From NCBI RefSeq assembly GCF_900104175.1, contig NZ_FNIX01000001.1, positions 1,524,934 through 1,588,933 of the forward strand: 64,000 nt of DNA, given 5' to 3'. Origin of the DNA: Lentzea jiangxiensis (GTDB lineage: Bacteria > Actinomycetota > Actinomycetes > Mycobacteriales > Pseudonocardiaceae). The number at the start of each line of letters is the position of its first letter. Position 1 is the stretch's first letter. Under the pieces are notes generated by a model, which saw only the letters and a list, made by a program, of their open reading frames with translations, made no database searches and was not told the origin of the DNA. A program made the position numbers and the translations under genes. Of the stretch, positions 7,888-18,963 are shown one piece after another.

Positions 7888-8583
7888 TCACGCGAACAGT
7901 TCGAGCGCGTGCTGGTGGTGCTCACAGCGGCCGCCACCGGTCGCGATGGTGCAGGGCGTGCCCTTCTTCGTGAGGGCACCACACTGCAACGCCGGGTCGT
8001 GGATGTGGCACAGGCCGTTCGCACCCGCGGTGATCGGGCACGGCGTGCCCTTCTTCGTCGGCGTGCCGCACCGTTCGCCGCTCAGTTCGCGCGGCTGCTT
8101 CGGCTTGGTCGCCTTCTTCGGTTTCGACTGGGGCTGCTTGACTTCGCGACCCGTCACCTCCTCCACGCCGCGCACGGCCAGGCGGTCGGCGCGTTCGTTC
8201 TCGGGGTGACCCGCGTGTCCCTTGACCCAGTGCCACTCGACGTCGTGCCTGTTCGCGGCTTCTTCCAGGCGGCGCCACAGGTCGGCGTTCTTGACCGGCT
8301 CCCGGGCCTTCGTGAGCCAGCCGTTCGCCTTCCAGCCGTGCACCCAGGAGGTGATGCCGTTCCGGACGTACGTGCTGTCCGTATAGAGCTTCACGGTGGA
8401 CACGCGCGTAAGGCTCTCCAACGCCATGATGGGCGCCATCAGTTCCATGCGGTTGTTCGTCGTCGGGCCGATGTCACCGCCGTACATGTCCTTCTCGTGC
8501 GCGCCGTAGCGCAACACGGCACCCCAGCCACCCGGACCGGGGTTGGGGCTGCACGCACCGTCGGTGTAGATCTCGACCTCCAT
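7888..8583 (-). CDS. rnhA: Ribonuclease HI with tandem C-terminal Cys/His repeats
   Basis: 231 residues. Residues 1 to about 150 are a type 1 RNase H that degrades the RNA strand of RNA-DNA hybrids. All four catalytic acidic residues are visible: [30 protein letters not shown] and [10 protein letters not shown] Lys/Pro-rich linker ([17 protein letters not shown]) follows. Then come two near-identical repeats starting [11 protein letters not shown] and [11 protein letters not shown], each with the spacing C-x9-C-x8/9-C-x2-H. That pattern suggests two small zinc knuckles, perhaps for nucleic-acid binding; I have not met it as a standard part of RNase HI. ATG at 8583. The 254 bases between this gene and the amidase hold no gene I can support. 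Confidence 0.9.
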   Translation of the reverse strand: MEVEIYTDGACSPNPGPGGWGAVLRYGAHEKDMYGGDIGPTTNNRMELMAPIMALESLTRVSTVKLYTDSTYVRNGITSWVHGWKANGWLTKAREPVKNADLWRRLEEAANRHDVEWHWVKGHAGHPENERADRLAVRGVEEVTGREVKQPQSKPKKATKPKQPRELSGERCGTPTKKGTPCPITAGANGLCHIHDPALQCGALTKKGTPCTIATGGGRCEHHQHALELFA

Positions 8584-8837
8584 GCGGCATGAGGCTACCG
8601 ACGCGGTCCGGCTGTCCTTCGGCGGCGGTTGCCCTCGACGTCGTGCCCGTGCAGGAGTACGCGAACGCCGGCGGCGATGTCCTCGTCGTCTGGACGTGAC
8701 CCCGCTGTTGCCGGGGTCGCCGGTCATCGTGAACACCATGAGGTGCACGCGGCTCGCCGCGGGTCCTGGAACCCGAGCGCCTCGAGCCACGACGCCAGCT
8801 CCGCCGCACGACGAACTGGTGGCGTGGGCCTCGGCGC

Positions 8838-9779
8838 TCAGGTCGGTCCGAGCCGTGGCGGCTTGGCGATCAGGCGGGCGGCGGCGACCAGGTCCACCTC
8901 GCGGCCGTGCCTCGCCACGGCCTGCAGTCCCACCGGCAGGCCTTCGGCGTCGAACCCGGCCGGGATGCTGATCGCCGGGTGCCCGCTGAGGTTGAACGTC
9001 CAGGTCAGCGCGGTGTTGATGCGCGAGCCCGGCCCGTCGTGCCCGTGCGGCGGACCGGGCGTCGTCGGCGTGAGCAGCAGGTCCGCGGTCTGGAACAGCT
9101 CGTCCAGCACGGGACTGGGGCCGCAGCGGTGGGCGTACCAGTCGTCGGCGGGGTCCGGGAGCCCCAGGTCGACCGGGCGAGGGCTCAGGGGAGCCGCTGC
9201 CCGCCAGGCGATCCCGGCCTGCTCGTCGTCCACGTCGGCGAAGCCCAGGTCCGCCGACCAGACGGCCGTGGGGGAGCTGACCTCGTCGAGGTCCAGGTAG
9301 GTCATGAGCAGGGACGGATCGCGCACGAACACGCCGACCGCGGCCCGTTCCGAAGAGGTCGTCTTCAGGCCGTACACGCCGCACCACGCCGCCGGCACGC
9401 GGATCGAGCCCGCGCCGTCGACGCCCGTGGCCAGCGGCACCACCCCCGACGCCACCGCCACCGCCGATCCCGCCGACGACCCGCCCGGTGTGCGGTCGAG
9501 GTTCCACGGGTTGCGTGTGACGCCGCGAGAATTGCGGCCCCACGTCTGCCAAGGAGTGCTGCCATCAGGCGTGGTGGTGAGTCCGATCGGAATACATCCT
9601 TTAGCCACCAACGCTTCGCGGTGGCTCCTCCGCTCGCCGCGCTTGACCGCGATCGGCATCCCGGCGAACGGCAACGACGGGTCGACGTCGAGATCCGGTG
9701 AGCGGAAGACCTCGTGGAACGCGCACAGGGTGGGCTCCACGACGTCCAGGCGCGCGAGCGCCTCCCGCACTTCAGGCAT
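8838..9779 (-). CDS. Amidase-signature family hydrolase, compact form
   Basis: 313 residues. The catalytic Lys is in MPIAVKRG, the cis-Ser in [13 protein letters not shown] and the nucleophile Ser in [14 protein letters not shown], so the Ser-cisSer-Lys triad is intact. The family usually has 450 or more residues. The shortage lies after the Gly/Ser-rich core, between GVYGLKTT and the C-terminal [11 protein letters not shown], where about 100 residues of the cap region are absent. It may be a natural short form or an internal deletion. Substrate unknown (amide or nitrile-derived). ATG at 9779; the divergent neighbour has an ATG overlapping this start codon. Confidence 0.75.
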   Translation of the reverse strand: MPEVREALARLDVVEPTLCAFHEVFRSPDLDVDPSLPFAGMPIAVKRGERRSHREALVAKGCIPIGLTTTPDGSTPWQTWGRNSRGVTRNPWNLDRTPGGSSAGSAVAVASGVVPLATGVDGAGSIRVPAAWCGVYGLKTTSSERAAVGVFVRDPSLLMTYLDLDEVSSPTAVWSADLGFADVDDEQAGIAWRAAAPLSPRPVDLGLPDPADDWYAHRCGPSPVLDELFQTADLLLTPTTPGPPHGHDGPGSRINTALTWTFNLSGHPAISIPAGFDAEGLPVGLQAVARHGREVDLVAAARLIAKPPRLGPT

Positions 9780-9789
9780 GATCCACCCC

Positions 9790-10374
9790 GTGAAATGGAC
9801 TCGCGCTGTGCACCACCTGGCTGAGCTCGCCGAGAAGTGCGGCGACCTGCCGGCCTCGTTCTTCCGGTTCCAGGTGGTGGAGCTGTGGGTCTTCGGCGAT
9901 CTGCTCGACGTGCCGCGCGATGTCGAGGCCATCCAGGTCGCGCTGGTCGCGGACCTGCCGGTGGACGAGGTGCCGTGGCTGAGCGAGCCGGTCGGCGCCG
10001 AGCACTGGGCGAACTCGACGCGACTGTCGCGCAACCCGTTCGACGCCCGGTGGCGGTCCAGGGACGCACCCGTGTGGAACCACCGCATCGAGCGGCCCGC
10101 GCTGATCTGGAGCGCGGCGGACGGCGTCAACGAGGAAGCGCTCGTGGCGGTCGGCGACGGCACGGCGGAGCTGGTGCGTTCTGCCGCGCCGTCCGCCGAG
10201 GAGCTGCGCAAACGGGTCGAGGACGAGCTCGCGGTGAGCCTCCGGGCGTTGCGGCGGGAGAACCAGGCCTACACGGACCACCGGTGGAGCCCCGGCAAGC
10301 TCACACCGTATTCGGACGCGTTGTGGCGCACGACCACCGGGTACCTGGACCTGCTCGACGCGCTCGCCGGCTGA
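9790..10374 (+). CDS. DUF7711-type conserved protein
   Basis: 194 residues. The opening KWTRAVHHLAELAEKC, the phrase DVEAIQVALVADLPVDEVPW, the core APVWNHRIERPALIWS and the end GYLDLLDALAG fit a conserved actinobacterial family that I recall as DUF7711. Function is unknown; the first half has the feel of a nucleotidyltransferase-like fold, but no catalytic motif is evident. I take GTG 9790 because the family starts at MKW. An ATG at 9778 is in frame but would overlap the start codon of the divergent amidase gene. It ends four bases from the convergent next gene. Confidence 0.7.
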   Translation: MKWTRAVHHLAELAEKCGDLPASFFRFQVVELWVFGDLLDVPRDVEAIQVALVADLPVDEVPWLSEPVGAEHWANSTRLSRNPFDARWRSRDAPVWNHRIERPALIWSAADGVNEEALVAVGDGTAELVRSAAPSAEELRKRVEDELAVSLRALRRENQAYTDHRWSPGKLTPYSDALWRTTTGYLDLLDALAG

Positions 10375-10378
10375 CTGG

Positions 10379-11470
10379 TCACAGCTCGGCAGGCGCGCGT
10401 CGAGTCAGGTGCGCGATGTGGTGCGACGTGGCCATCGCGATCCAGCGCGGGACGGAGCCCGCGGTCCTGTTGCCTCCTCGCCGGCACGCGGCCAGTTCGC
10501 GGTCACCCCACGAGTAGCCGGCGCCGGCGAACTCCTGCCTGGCCACGAGTTCGTCGGCGATGTCGGAGAACGCCTCGCCGGCCGCTCCCTCCGCCACCTT
10601 CCCGGACTCCCTGACGAGCTGTCGCCGCAGCGTGATCACGTTGCCGGGGACGGTGTAGACGAAGTACGGGTTGGGGAGGCGGCCACCGGTGCCGCCGGCA
10701 GCGGACGGCCGCGGGTGAACGACGCCGTAGTCGCCGTAGTGGATCTGAGCTCCGCTCACCCCGGCCACGAGTTCGCGCCAGAGCCGCACCTCGGGCCGGT
10801 CCCGGACGGTGGTGGCGTACCCGTGCCTGGTGTCGGGGATCGACCCGGCGAGCAGCGTCGTCGAGGCCGGCCCCAGGTGATCGGTCAGTGCCCGGGCGAG
10901 CACCACGGCCGACTCCACCTGCCGCTGGTCGACGTTCTGCACGTGCCCCAGGTCGATGACGGCGTGCATCGCCTGGTCGCCGAGGCGCGTCAGGCTCGCG
11001 ATGTGGCGGAGGCGGTCCGCGAGCCGGTCGGCACCGAGGTCGCGGAAGCGGACCACGACTTCACGAGGCCGGTGTTCCTGGAGAAGCGCTATCGTCCTCA
11101 ACTCGCCGTCGGCCGCCGAAGCCGGAACCACCGGGATCAGGGCCGGGACATCCGGGACGAGGAGCCCGAACTTGTCCTGCAGCGCGTTTTCGATGCAGTT
11201 GTCGAGGTGTTCGAACGGGCCTCCGGGGCACTGCGCGAGCCCGCCGGCGGGAGTGAGCAGGTGCGGGTCGATCCACGCGGGTCGTCCTCGTCCTGCCAGC
11301 TCCACCGCGGCGTCCACCAGTGACCGGAAAATGCCGCGGCCTGCGGGTTGTACGGAGTCGAGGAGTTCGATCACGACTCTGGGCGTGGAATTCTCATGCT
11401 TGTCGAGATGGAGCAAAGAATCGAACTCGCCCATTTTGCTCTTCAAAGCGACCAGCGGTGTGAAGGACAT
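10379..11470 (-). CDS. Beta-family protein (T4 beta-protein-like)
   Basis: 363 residues, soluble. The N-terminus FTPLVALKSKMGEFDSLLHL and the following VVIELLD fit the Beta_protein family, named after a phage T4 protein and found sporadically in bacteria, often among defence or phage-related genes. The body is a likely TIM-barrel-like alternation of strands and helices (VVVRFRDL, HAVIDLGHV, STTLLAGSIPD). The C-terminal section GAQIHYGDYGVVHPRPS is also typical. Biochemical function is not known. The gene stands alone: 4 bases to the convergent DUF7711 gene and 173 bases to the antitoxin. Confidence 0.75.
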   Translation of the reverse strand: MSFTPLVALKSKMGEFDSLLHLDKHENSTPRVVIELLDSVQPAGRGIFRSLVDAAVELAGRGRPAWIDPHLLTPAGGLAQCPGGPFEHLDNCIENALQDKFGLLVPDVPALIPVVPASAADGELRTIALLQEHRPREVVVRFRDLGADRLADRLRHIASLTRLGDQAMHAVIDLGHVQNVDQRQVESAVVLARALTDHLGPASTTLLAGSIPDTRHGYATTVRDRPEVRLWRELVAGVSGAQIHYGDYGVVHPRPSAAGGTGGRLPNPYFVYTVPGNVITLRRQLVRESGKVAEGAAGEAFSDIADELVARQEFAGAGYSWGDRELAACRRGGNRTAGSVPRWIAMATSHHIAHLTRRAPAEL

Positions 11471-11643
11471 GCATCGCCCCTTCCCCAGTGCGGCGCGAAC
11501 CCACTTCGATCATGCTGGGGAAAGATGGGCGAATGGTCCGCCGGACGAGTGAACTTCGCGGGTCGTCCGGGCTGTCTCACCCCACCAGCCGCATGAGCGC
11601 CTCACGACGTAGCGTCGGTGCTACGCGGATCTGGGCTTGGCGT

Positions 11644-11922
11644 GTGAAGGTCATCAGTCAGCGGGAGTTGCGCAACTGCTTTGCGGCGGTTATGGACGCC
11701 GTGGAGGCGGGCGAGACGTATCACGTGACGCGGAACGGGGTTGAGGTCGCCGAACTCCGGCCGCTGTCCCGCCGCCGTCGGCTGACGGCCGAGGAACTCG
11801 TCGAACGACACAGGACCCTGCCCCGCGTCGATCACCTCCGCACGCGTCAGGAAGCCGACGAGTGCTTCGGCGACGAGGACCGCGTCAGCGGCAGCGATCT
11901 GTGGAAGCGCAACCGTGGCTGA
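11644..11922 (+). CDS. Phd/YefM-type antitoxin
   Basis: 92 residues. VKVISQRELRNCFAAVMDAV followed by TYHVTRNGVEVAELRPLS is the dimeric DNA-binding fold of Phd/YefM antitoxins; the C-terminal 40 residues (RTLPRVDHLRTRQEADE) are the toxin-neutralising part. The GTG at 11644 is the first start that gives the family N-terminus, with only a weak ribosome binding site. Its stop overlaps the GTG of the following vapC frame by eight bases, the classical arrangement of an antitoxin-toxin operon. Its partner is now a pseudogene, so this antitoxin seems to be an orphan. Confidence 0.85.
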   Translation: MKVISQRELRNCFAAVMDAVEAGETYHVTRNGVEVAELRPLSRRRRLTAEELVERHRTLPRVDHLRTRQEADECFGDEDRVSGSDLWKRNRG

Positions 11923-12316
11923 ACGCCCCGAATCCGGCGTGATCGGCACGTACGCCTAGATCGGCCTCGGTCTTCCGGACCCGGCAGGACTGCCGGAGGT
12001 ACCTGAGCTCACGGCGTCACGATGGCCGAGTTGCGCCAGGGTGTGGCGATGGCCAAGACGCGACGTCCAGGGCTGCGCGGACCGAGAAGCTCGGCGCGGC
12101 GATCGTGGACTTCGAGGCGCTGCCCTCGACGGTCAGGCAGCAGCCAGATACGGCACCTTGGTCGCGCTCACGGATGGCGGCGAACCGGAACCGAAGCCTC
12201 GCCGGATGGTTCTGATGATCGCAGCTGTCGCATCGTCGCGTGGATTGCCGCTGTACACGCGAAATGCCGAGGACTTCAAAGGGCTCGACAGCATGGTCAC
12301 GATCATCGAGGCCTGA
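11915..12316 (+). pseudogene. Decayed VapC-type PIN-domain toxin
   Basis: The frame starts at GTG 11915 (VAERPESGVIGTYA) and hits TAG at 11957. Beyond that stop, toxin-like sequence continues in changing frames: IGLGLPDPAGLPEVPELTA, then MAELRQGVAMAKT one frame away, then RTEKLGAAIVDFEALP, then RYGTLVALTDGG and PLYTRNAEDFKGLDSMVTII to the stop at 12316. The last piece holds the conserved Asn-Ala-Glu-Asp end of PIN ribonucleases. The usual first Asp (as in VIDTC) is Gly here. One nonsense change and at least three frameshifts make it non-functional. Confidence 0.85.
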
Positions 12317-12363
12317 TCGAGGCGTCTGGGAGCCCGCCCCGGCAGGCTCCCCATCCGCCAGGT

Positions 12364-13041
12364 TCACCAGCCGCGTGAGCGCCACTCCGCGAGCGACGGG
12401 CGCTCCTTGCCGAGCGTCGAGTCGTCGCCGTGGCCCGGGTAGAACCAGGTCGAGTCGGGCAGCACCGCGAACAGCCGGTCCTCCACATCGTTGATCAGCG
12501 ACGCGAAGTTGTCGGCGGACGTGGTCTTGCCCACACCCCCCGGAAAGAGTGAATCTCCGGTGAAGAGGTGCGGATGGCCGTTCGGGTCGTCGTAGACGAC
12601 GGCGATGGAGCCCGGGGTGTGGCCGCGCAGGTGGATGATCGAGAGAGGGACTTCTCCCACGTTGATGGTGTCGCCGTGGTCCAGGAGGACGTCCGGTGCG
12701 ACGGGGAGGACGGAGGCGTCCAGTTCGTGGGCGGCGGTGTTCGCGCCGTGGGCCGCGGCCGTGGCTTCGAGTGCCTGCCAGTGATCGGCGTGCTGGTGCG
12801 TGGTCACGATCGTGCGCAGGCGCGGGCGGTCCGGGCTGTGGGCCAGCAGGTCGGCCAGGCGCTCGTGGTCGTTGGCCGCGTCGATCAGCAAAGCTTCGTT
12901 CGTGGACCGGCAAACCAGCAGGTAGGCGTTGTTGTCCATGGGGCCGACGGAGATCTTGGTGATGGTCAGCGCGTCGAGGGTGCGGCGGGCCGCGGGGCCC
13001 TCCGGATCGACATGACCGGTGTAGTTCTCGAGTACGTCCAC
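12364..13041 (-). CDS. Metallo-beta-lactamase fold hydrolase, glyoxalase II-like
   Basis: 225 residues. THQHADHW is the HxHxDH zinc motif, followed by LRGHTPGSIA with the third His, GDSLFPGGVG with the bridging Asp, and YPGHGDDST near the end. This order is typical of cytosolic glyoxalase-II-type thioester or persulfide hydrolases. In mycothiol-using actinomycetes the substrate could be a mycothiol conjugate, which is inference. The start is a GTG at 13041; the region upstream to the divergent acyltransferase is 139 bases. Confidence 0.85.
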   Translation of the reverse strand: MDVLENYTGHVDPEGPAARRTLDALTITKISVGPMDNNAYLLVCRSTNEALLIDAANDHERLADLLAHSPDRPRLRTIVTTHQHADHWQALEATAAAHGANTAAHELDASVLPVAPDVLLDHGDTINVGEVPLSIIHLRGHTPGSIAVVYDDPNGHPHLFTGDSLFPGGVGKTTSADNFASLINDVEDRLFAVLPDSTWFYPGHGDDSTLGKERPSLAEWRSRGW

Positions 13042-13180
13042 GGTGGCAGACGGTAGTCGCTCGATGCGGTAGGACGCACACCTTCAGGTTGCATACAGGT
13101 CTCACTCATAGGGTAAGCAAGGATCAAGCTTCGAACCCCGAGTACTCCGAACGCACCAACGGACAGGGTCCCCGCCTCTC

Positions 13181-14329
13181 GTGATTCCAGCGCAACGACA
13201 GCAGCCCCGGACGGCCCGCAGGATCAGCTGGGACGTCCTCCGCGTCGTCGCCATCGGGTGCGTGCTGCTCCACCACGCGACTCTCACGAGCGTGAGCAGC
13301 CACCCCGGCCTGGGGCCGCTGCCGTTCACGTTCCCGATGTCGATGGGCGCCAGCACGCTGATGGTCGTCTCCGCCTTCTTCGCCTGCGCGTCGCTGAACA
13401 GCGGCAGACCGGGGCGGTTCCTGTGGCGAAGACTCGCGCGCCTGCTGCCCGCGTACATGGCGGCGGTGCTGCTGACGTACGCGGTGCAGAGGTGGATCGC
13501 GCCGCCGGGGTGGAGCCAGCTCGACGGCAGGGACGTCGTCTACAACCTGCTGCTGGTCAACCAGTGGTTCCCGGACGTCGACATCGTCGACTTCGCCTAC
13601 TGGACCGTGCCGGTGCAGATCGCGGCCTTCGTCGCCGGTGCCGCGCTGGTGAAGGTGTTGAGAGGGACGAAGCTCCGCGTCTTCCTGTGGGCGCTCGTCG
13701 TCACGCCACTTCTTTTGCGCCCGTTGCTGGACCACTCGCACGCGTTGTTCGTGATCTACAACGGGTTCGCGCTGCACAGGGCGCAGTTGTTCGCCGCCGG
13801 CATCGCCATCTGGCTGTGGCACAAGGACAGGCTGAAGACCCCGCACCTGGTCGCGTTGCTCACGGCTACCCTGATCGCGCAGGCGATTCACACGACCGAG
13901 TACGGATCGACGCTCGGCTTCGGCATCCTGCTGCTCATGGTGTGCGCGGCGGCCGCTGGACCCGATTGGGTGTTCTTCAGCCCGATCGCCAAGCCGATCA
14001 CGTGGCTCGCCGGCATCTCGTACGGGGTCTACCTGGTCCACCAGCAGATCGGCACCGTGGTGATGGACCGCATGCACGCCTTCGGGCTGCGGTCCTGGTG
14101 GATCCTCGCCGGGTTCGCGACCTCGGCCCTGGTGCTCGGGTGGGCGATGACGAAGTTCGTCGAACGGCCCGCGTACCGCCTGCTGACTCAGACCCAGTCC
14201 GGCAGTTCCGGCAGCTCACCGCGCACGTCGGCGCCGTTGGTCCTGCCGGTCAGCCACCCCAGGACGGCGCTCGCGGACCCGCTCACCGAACTGCGGCTCG
14301 CCGGGCCGTTGACCACCCACCTGCGCTGA
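13181..14329 (+). CDS. Acyltransferase family 3 membrane protein
   Basis: About 382 residues with roughly ten hydrophobic segments. The first motif is SWDVLRVVAIGCVLLHHATL, carrying the His of the OafA/YrhL active site; GVYLVHQQIG and FVERPAYRLL mark the end of the domain. These integral membrane enzymes O-acylate sugars, glycans or antibiotics. After FVERPAYRLL the frame continues for about 50 low-complexity residues (SGSSGSSPRTS and so on) that lie antisense to the next gene, giving a 142-base tail-to-tail overlap. The original stop codon was probably lost. Start at GTG 13181, without a clear ribosome binding site. Confidence 0.85.
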   Translation: MIPAQRQQPRTARRISWDVLRVVAIGCVLLHHATLTSVSSHPGLGPLPFTFPMSMGASTLMVVSAFFACASLNSGRPGRFLWRRLARLLPAYMAAVLLTYAVQRWIAPPGWSQLDGRDVVYNLLLVNQWFPDVDIVDFAYWTVPVQIAAFVAGAALVKVLRGTKLRVFLWALVVTPLLLRPLLDHSHALFVIYNGFALHRAQLFAAGIAIWLWHKDRLKTPHLVALLTATLIAQAIHTTEYGSTLGFGILLLMVCAAAAGPDWVFFSPIAKPITWLAGISYGVYLVHQQIGTVVMDRMHAFGLRSWWILAGFATSALVLGWAMTKFVERPAYRLLTQTQSGSSGSSPRTSAPLVLPVSHPRTALADPLTELRLAGPLTTHLR

Positions 14330-14940
14330 CCGCCACCGGGCAGCGCCACCTCGACGCCGAACGGCTCGACCCTGCCCTCGAACTGCTGGACGGCGTCGTC
14401 GAGGAACTCCTCCACGAGCTCCTCGGGCAGGTCCTCGAACCCGACACCGGCGTCGAGGTCGACCAGGTGGATCCAGATCTCGCGCAGCCGCAGCAGCGGC
14501 ACGGTCGACGCCGGGATCACCTGGCCCTTGGGCGCGCTGACCTCCGAACGCCAGGCGTGCGCCGGCATCTCGCGGCACGCGGCGTCGAACCGCAGGCACG
14601 CGGAGTCGAGGTCGGCCCTGATTACCTGCAGGCTCCGGCGGGAACCCTCCTCGATGTCGGCGTCGCGGTCCGTCCGCGACGTGTAGGCCTGGTGCTCCAC
14701 CCCGGTGCGTGCCCAGGTGAGGAGGTTCACCAAGGCGTCCGCGTTGCGCGCGAGGTGGGTGATGACGTGTCCGCGGGACCACCCGGGGAGCAGGCTGGCG
14801 CCGCGCACGGCGGTCTCGTCCAGCTCCTCGACGGTCTCGTAGAGCACGTCCGTCGCCTGGCGCACGGCGTTGATGTGCCGCTCCGGCACCCCTCGCGGCG
14901 CCGGTACGGACGTGTCCTGCGTGGACGGCGTGTAGGTCAT
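14188..14940 (-). CDS. Maleylpyruvate isomerase family mycothiol-dependent enzyme
   Basis: 250 residues in the DinB/MDMPI four-helix fold. LPGWSRGHVITHLARNADAL carries the first metal-ligand His and the characteristic Trp-Ser-Arg. REIWIHLVDLDAG holds the second His. A C-terminal SCP-2-like part ends with VLGWLTGRT. The family includes mycothiol-dependent maleylpyruvate isomerase and mycothiol S-transferases, which supports an actinobacterial host. The actual substrate is unknown. ATG at 14940 (MTYTPSTQD). Confidence 0.88.
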   Translation of the reverse strand: MTYTPSTQDTSVPAPRGVPERHINAVRQATDVLYETVEELDETAVRGASLLPGWSRGHVITHLARNADALVNLLTWARTGVEHQAYTSRTDRDADIEEGSRRSLQVIRADLDSACLRFDAACREMPAHAWRSEVSAPKGQVIPASTVPLLRLREIWIHLVDLDAGVGFEDLPEELVEEFLDDAVQQFEGRVEPFGVEVALPGGGQRRWVVNGPASRSSVSGSASAVLGWLTGRTNGADVRGELPELPDWV

Positions 14941-15103
14941 GTGCTGCCTCTCCCCGACGTTGAGGCTTCTGATCGAAGTGACCAGCCTAGGAGTAAACCC
15001 AGCTCAGGGGAATGCGACAGCCGTCCGAACCGTTCCTGTCAGGGGTGCGCCCTAGCATGGTCCGCGGGTCGGTCGCAGCCTCCAATCCGATGCTAGTACT
15101 CTT

Positions 15104-15117
15104 CGAACGCTTGTTCG
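15104..15117. promoter_or_regulatory. LexA box (SOS operator) of uvrA
   Basis: CGAACGCTTGTTCG is a perfect 14-base palindrome of the form CGAAC-N4-GTTCG, the known LexA site of mycobacteria and related actinomycetes. It lies 48 bases before the uvrA start at 15166. A -10-like TAGTAC occurs just upstream, at 15094-15099. Confidence 0.85.
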
Positions 15118-15165
15118 GAAGAGTGTGGCGTGAGTGACCCGCCAATCGCAGCCGAAGGGACCCCA

Positions 15166-18045
<2,880 letters not shown>

Positions 18046-18343
18046 TGACCCCACTCGCTGCGCCGGCCCACCGCGAGCGCGCTCTTCAGGCGTCGCGCGG
18101 AAAGTCCACGGCGTCCCCGTCAGCCTCGTAGCGGTGCTCGACTCGCCGGAGCAGGCACTCTGCCGCGTCGCGGCTGTCAGCTGGGTGCGGGCCTGGGAAC
18201 GGCTTGCTCATCTGGTCGACAAGTGAACACGGGCGGCCTGGTGGGGCGCTGGAGTCCCACCGGAACCGCAGTACACGCCGTGAGGAATTCCCGGTCATCT
18301 GTGAGTTTTGCTGGGAAGCTGTCACTCGGACGAGCTATCCGGG

Positions 18344-18823
18344 ATGATGGCGGCCGTGTCACTCAACCGCTATCGCTTCCACAGCGTGTGGCACGTCGAC
18401 GCGTCCCCGGCAGATGTGTACGAGGTGCTGTCCGACATCGCGAACTACCCGGTGTGGTGGCCCGAGGTCCGGAGCGCGACGAAGATCGACGACGAGACCG
18501 GCGAGCTCCGGTGTCGTTCGTTCCTGCCCTTCGACCTCGTCATCCAGGTGAAGCACAGCATCCGCAACCAGCAGGCCGGTCTCCTGCGCGCGACGCTGTC
18601 CGGTGATCTCGAGGGCTGCGCCAGCTGGGAGATCACCGGGAGGGACGGCGGCACGGACCTGTTGTTCGACCAGGAGGTCGTGGTCAACAAGGTGCTGTTG
18701 CGGCGCCTGGTGCTGATCGCCAAGCCGTTCCTGCGCGGCAACCACGACCTGATGATGCGCGGCGGGTTCAAGGGCCTCAAGCAGGTCCTCGAGGCCAAGA
18801 CCGCGAGCCGTCGCGAGTCCTAG
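18344..18823 (+). CDS. SRPBCC-family polyketide cyclase/ligand-binding protein
   Basis: About 159 residues. The first strand and helix (YRFHSVWHVDASPADVYEVL) and the motif YPVWWPEVRS are those of the START-like cyclase/dehydrase family. CASWEITGRDGGTDLLFDQEV forms the later strands. Function beyond hydrophobic ligand binding is unknown. Starts at 18344, 18347 (ATG) and 18356 (GTG) are all in frame and undecidable from sequence; the longest is reported. It is a monocistronic gene between uvrA and the convergent tetR; the 140 bases after it hold nothing recognisable. Confidence 0.8.
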   Translation: MMAAVSLNRYRFHSVWHVDASPADVYEVLSDIANYPVWWPEVRSATKIDDETGELRCRSFLPFDLVIQVKHSIRNQQAGLLRATLSGDLEGCASWEITGRDGGTDLLFDQEVVVNKVLLRRLVLIAKPFLRGNHDLMMRGGFKGLKQVLEAKTASRRES

Positions 18824-18963
18824 TCACCAGTTGTCGCCCGGGCGCACGACCGCGCGGTCCGAGCTGCGCTCGCGCTGCGGCGGGGTTGGCCACGTAGTCG
18901 GTGGCATCACGGCAGACGACCGGCGCAGGGGTGCGGCGCACGTCCCACCGGCGGGTTCCGGTG

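Noticed and set aside
8584..8837. Weak coding-like phrases on the minus strand between rnhA and the amidase gene
   Set aside because: The frames are short, broken by stops and shift repeatedly. It may be an old remnant, but I cannot name or delimit it.
9778..9780. ATG 9778 as the start of the DUF7711-type gene
   Set aside because: It would overlap the divergent amidase start codon. GTG 9790 gives the family-like N-terminus.
18086..18211. Possible 41-codon minus-strand gene in the 298-base gap after uvrA (MSKPFPGPHPAD...)
   Set aside because: No ribosome binding site, no family resemblance, and codon-position signal too weak over such a short stretch. The rest of the gap shows only a short stem (GGTGGG/CCCACC near 18237-18258).
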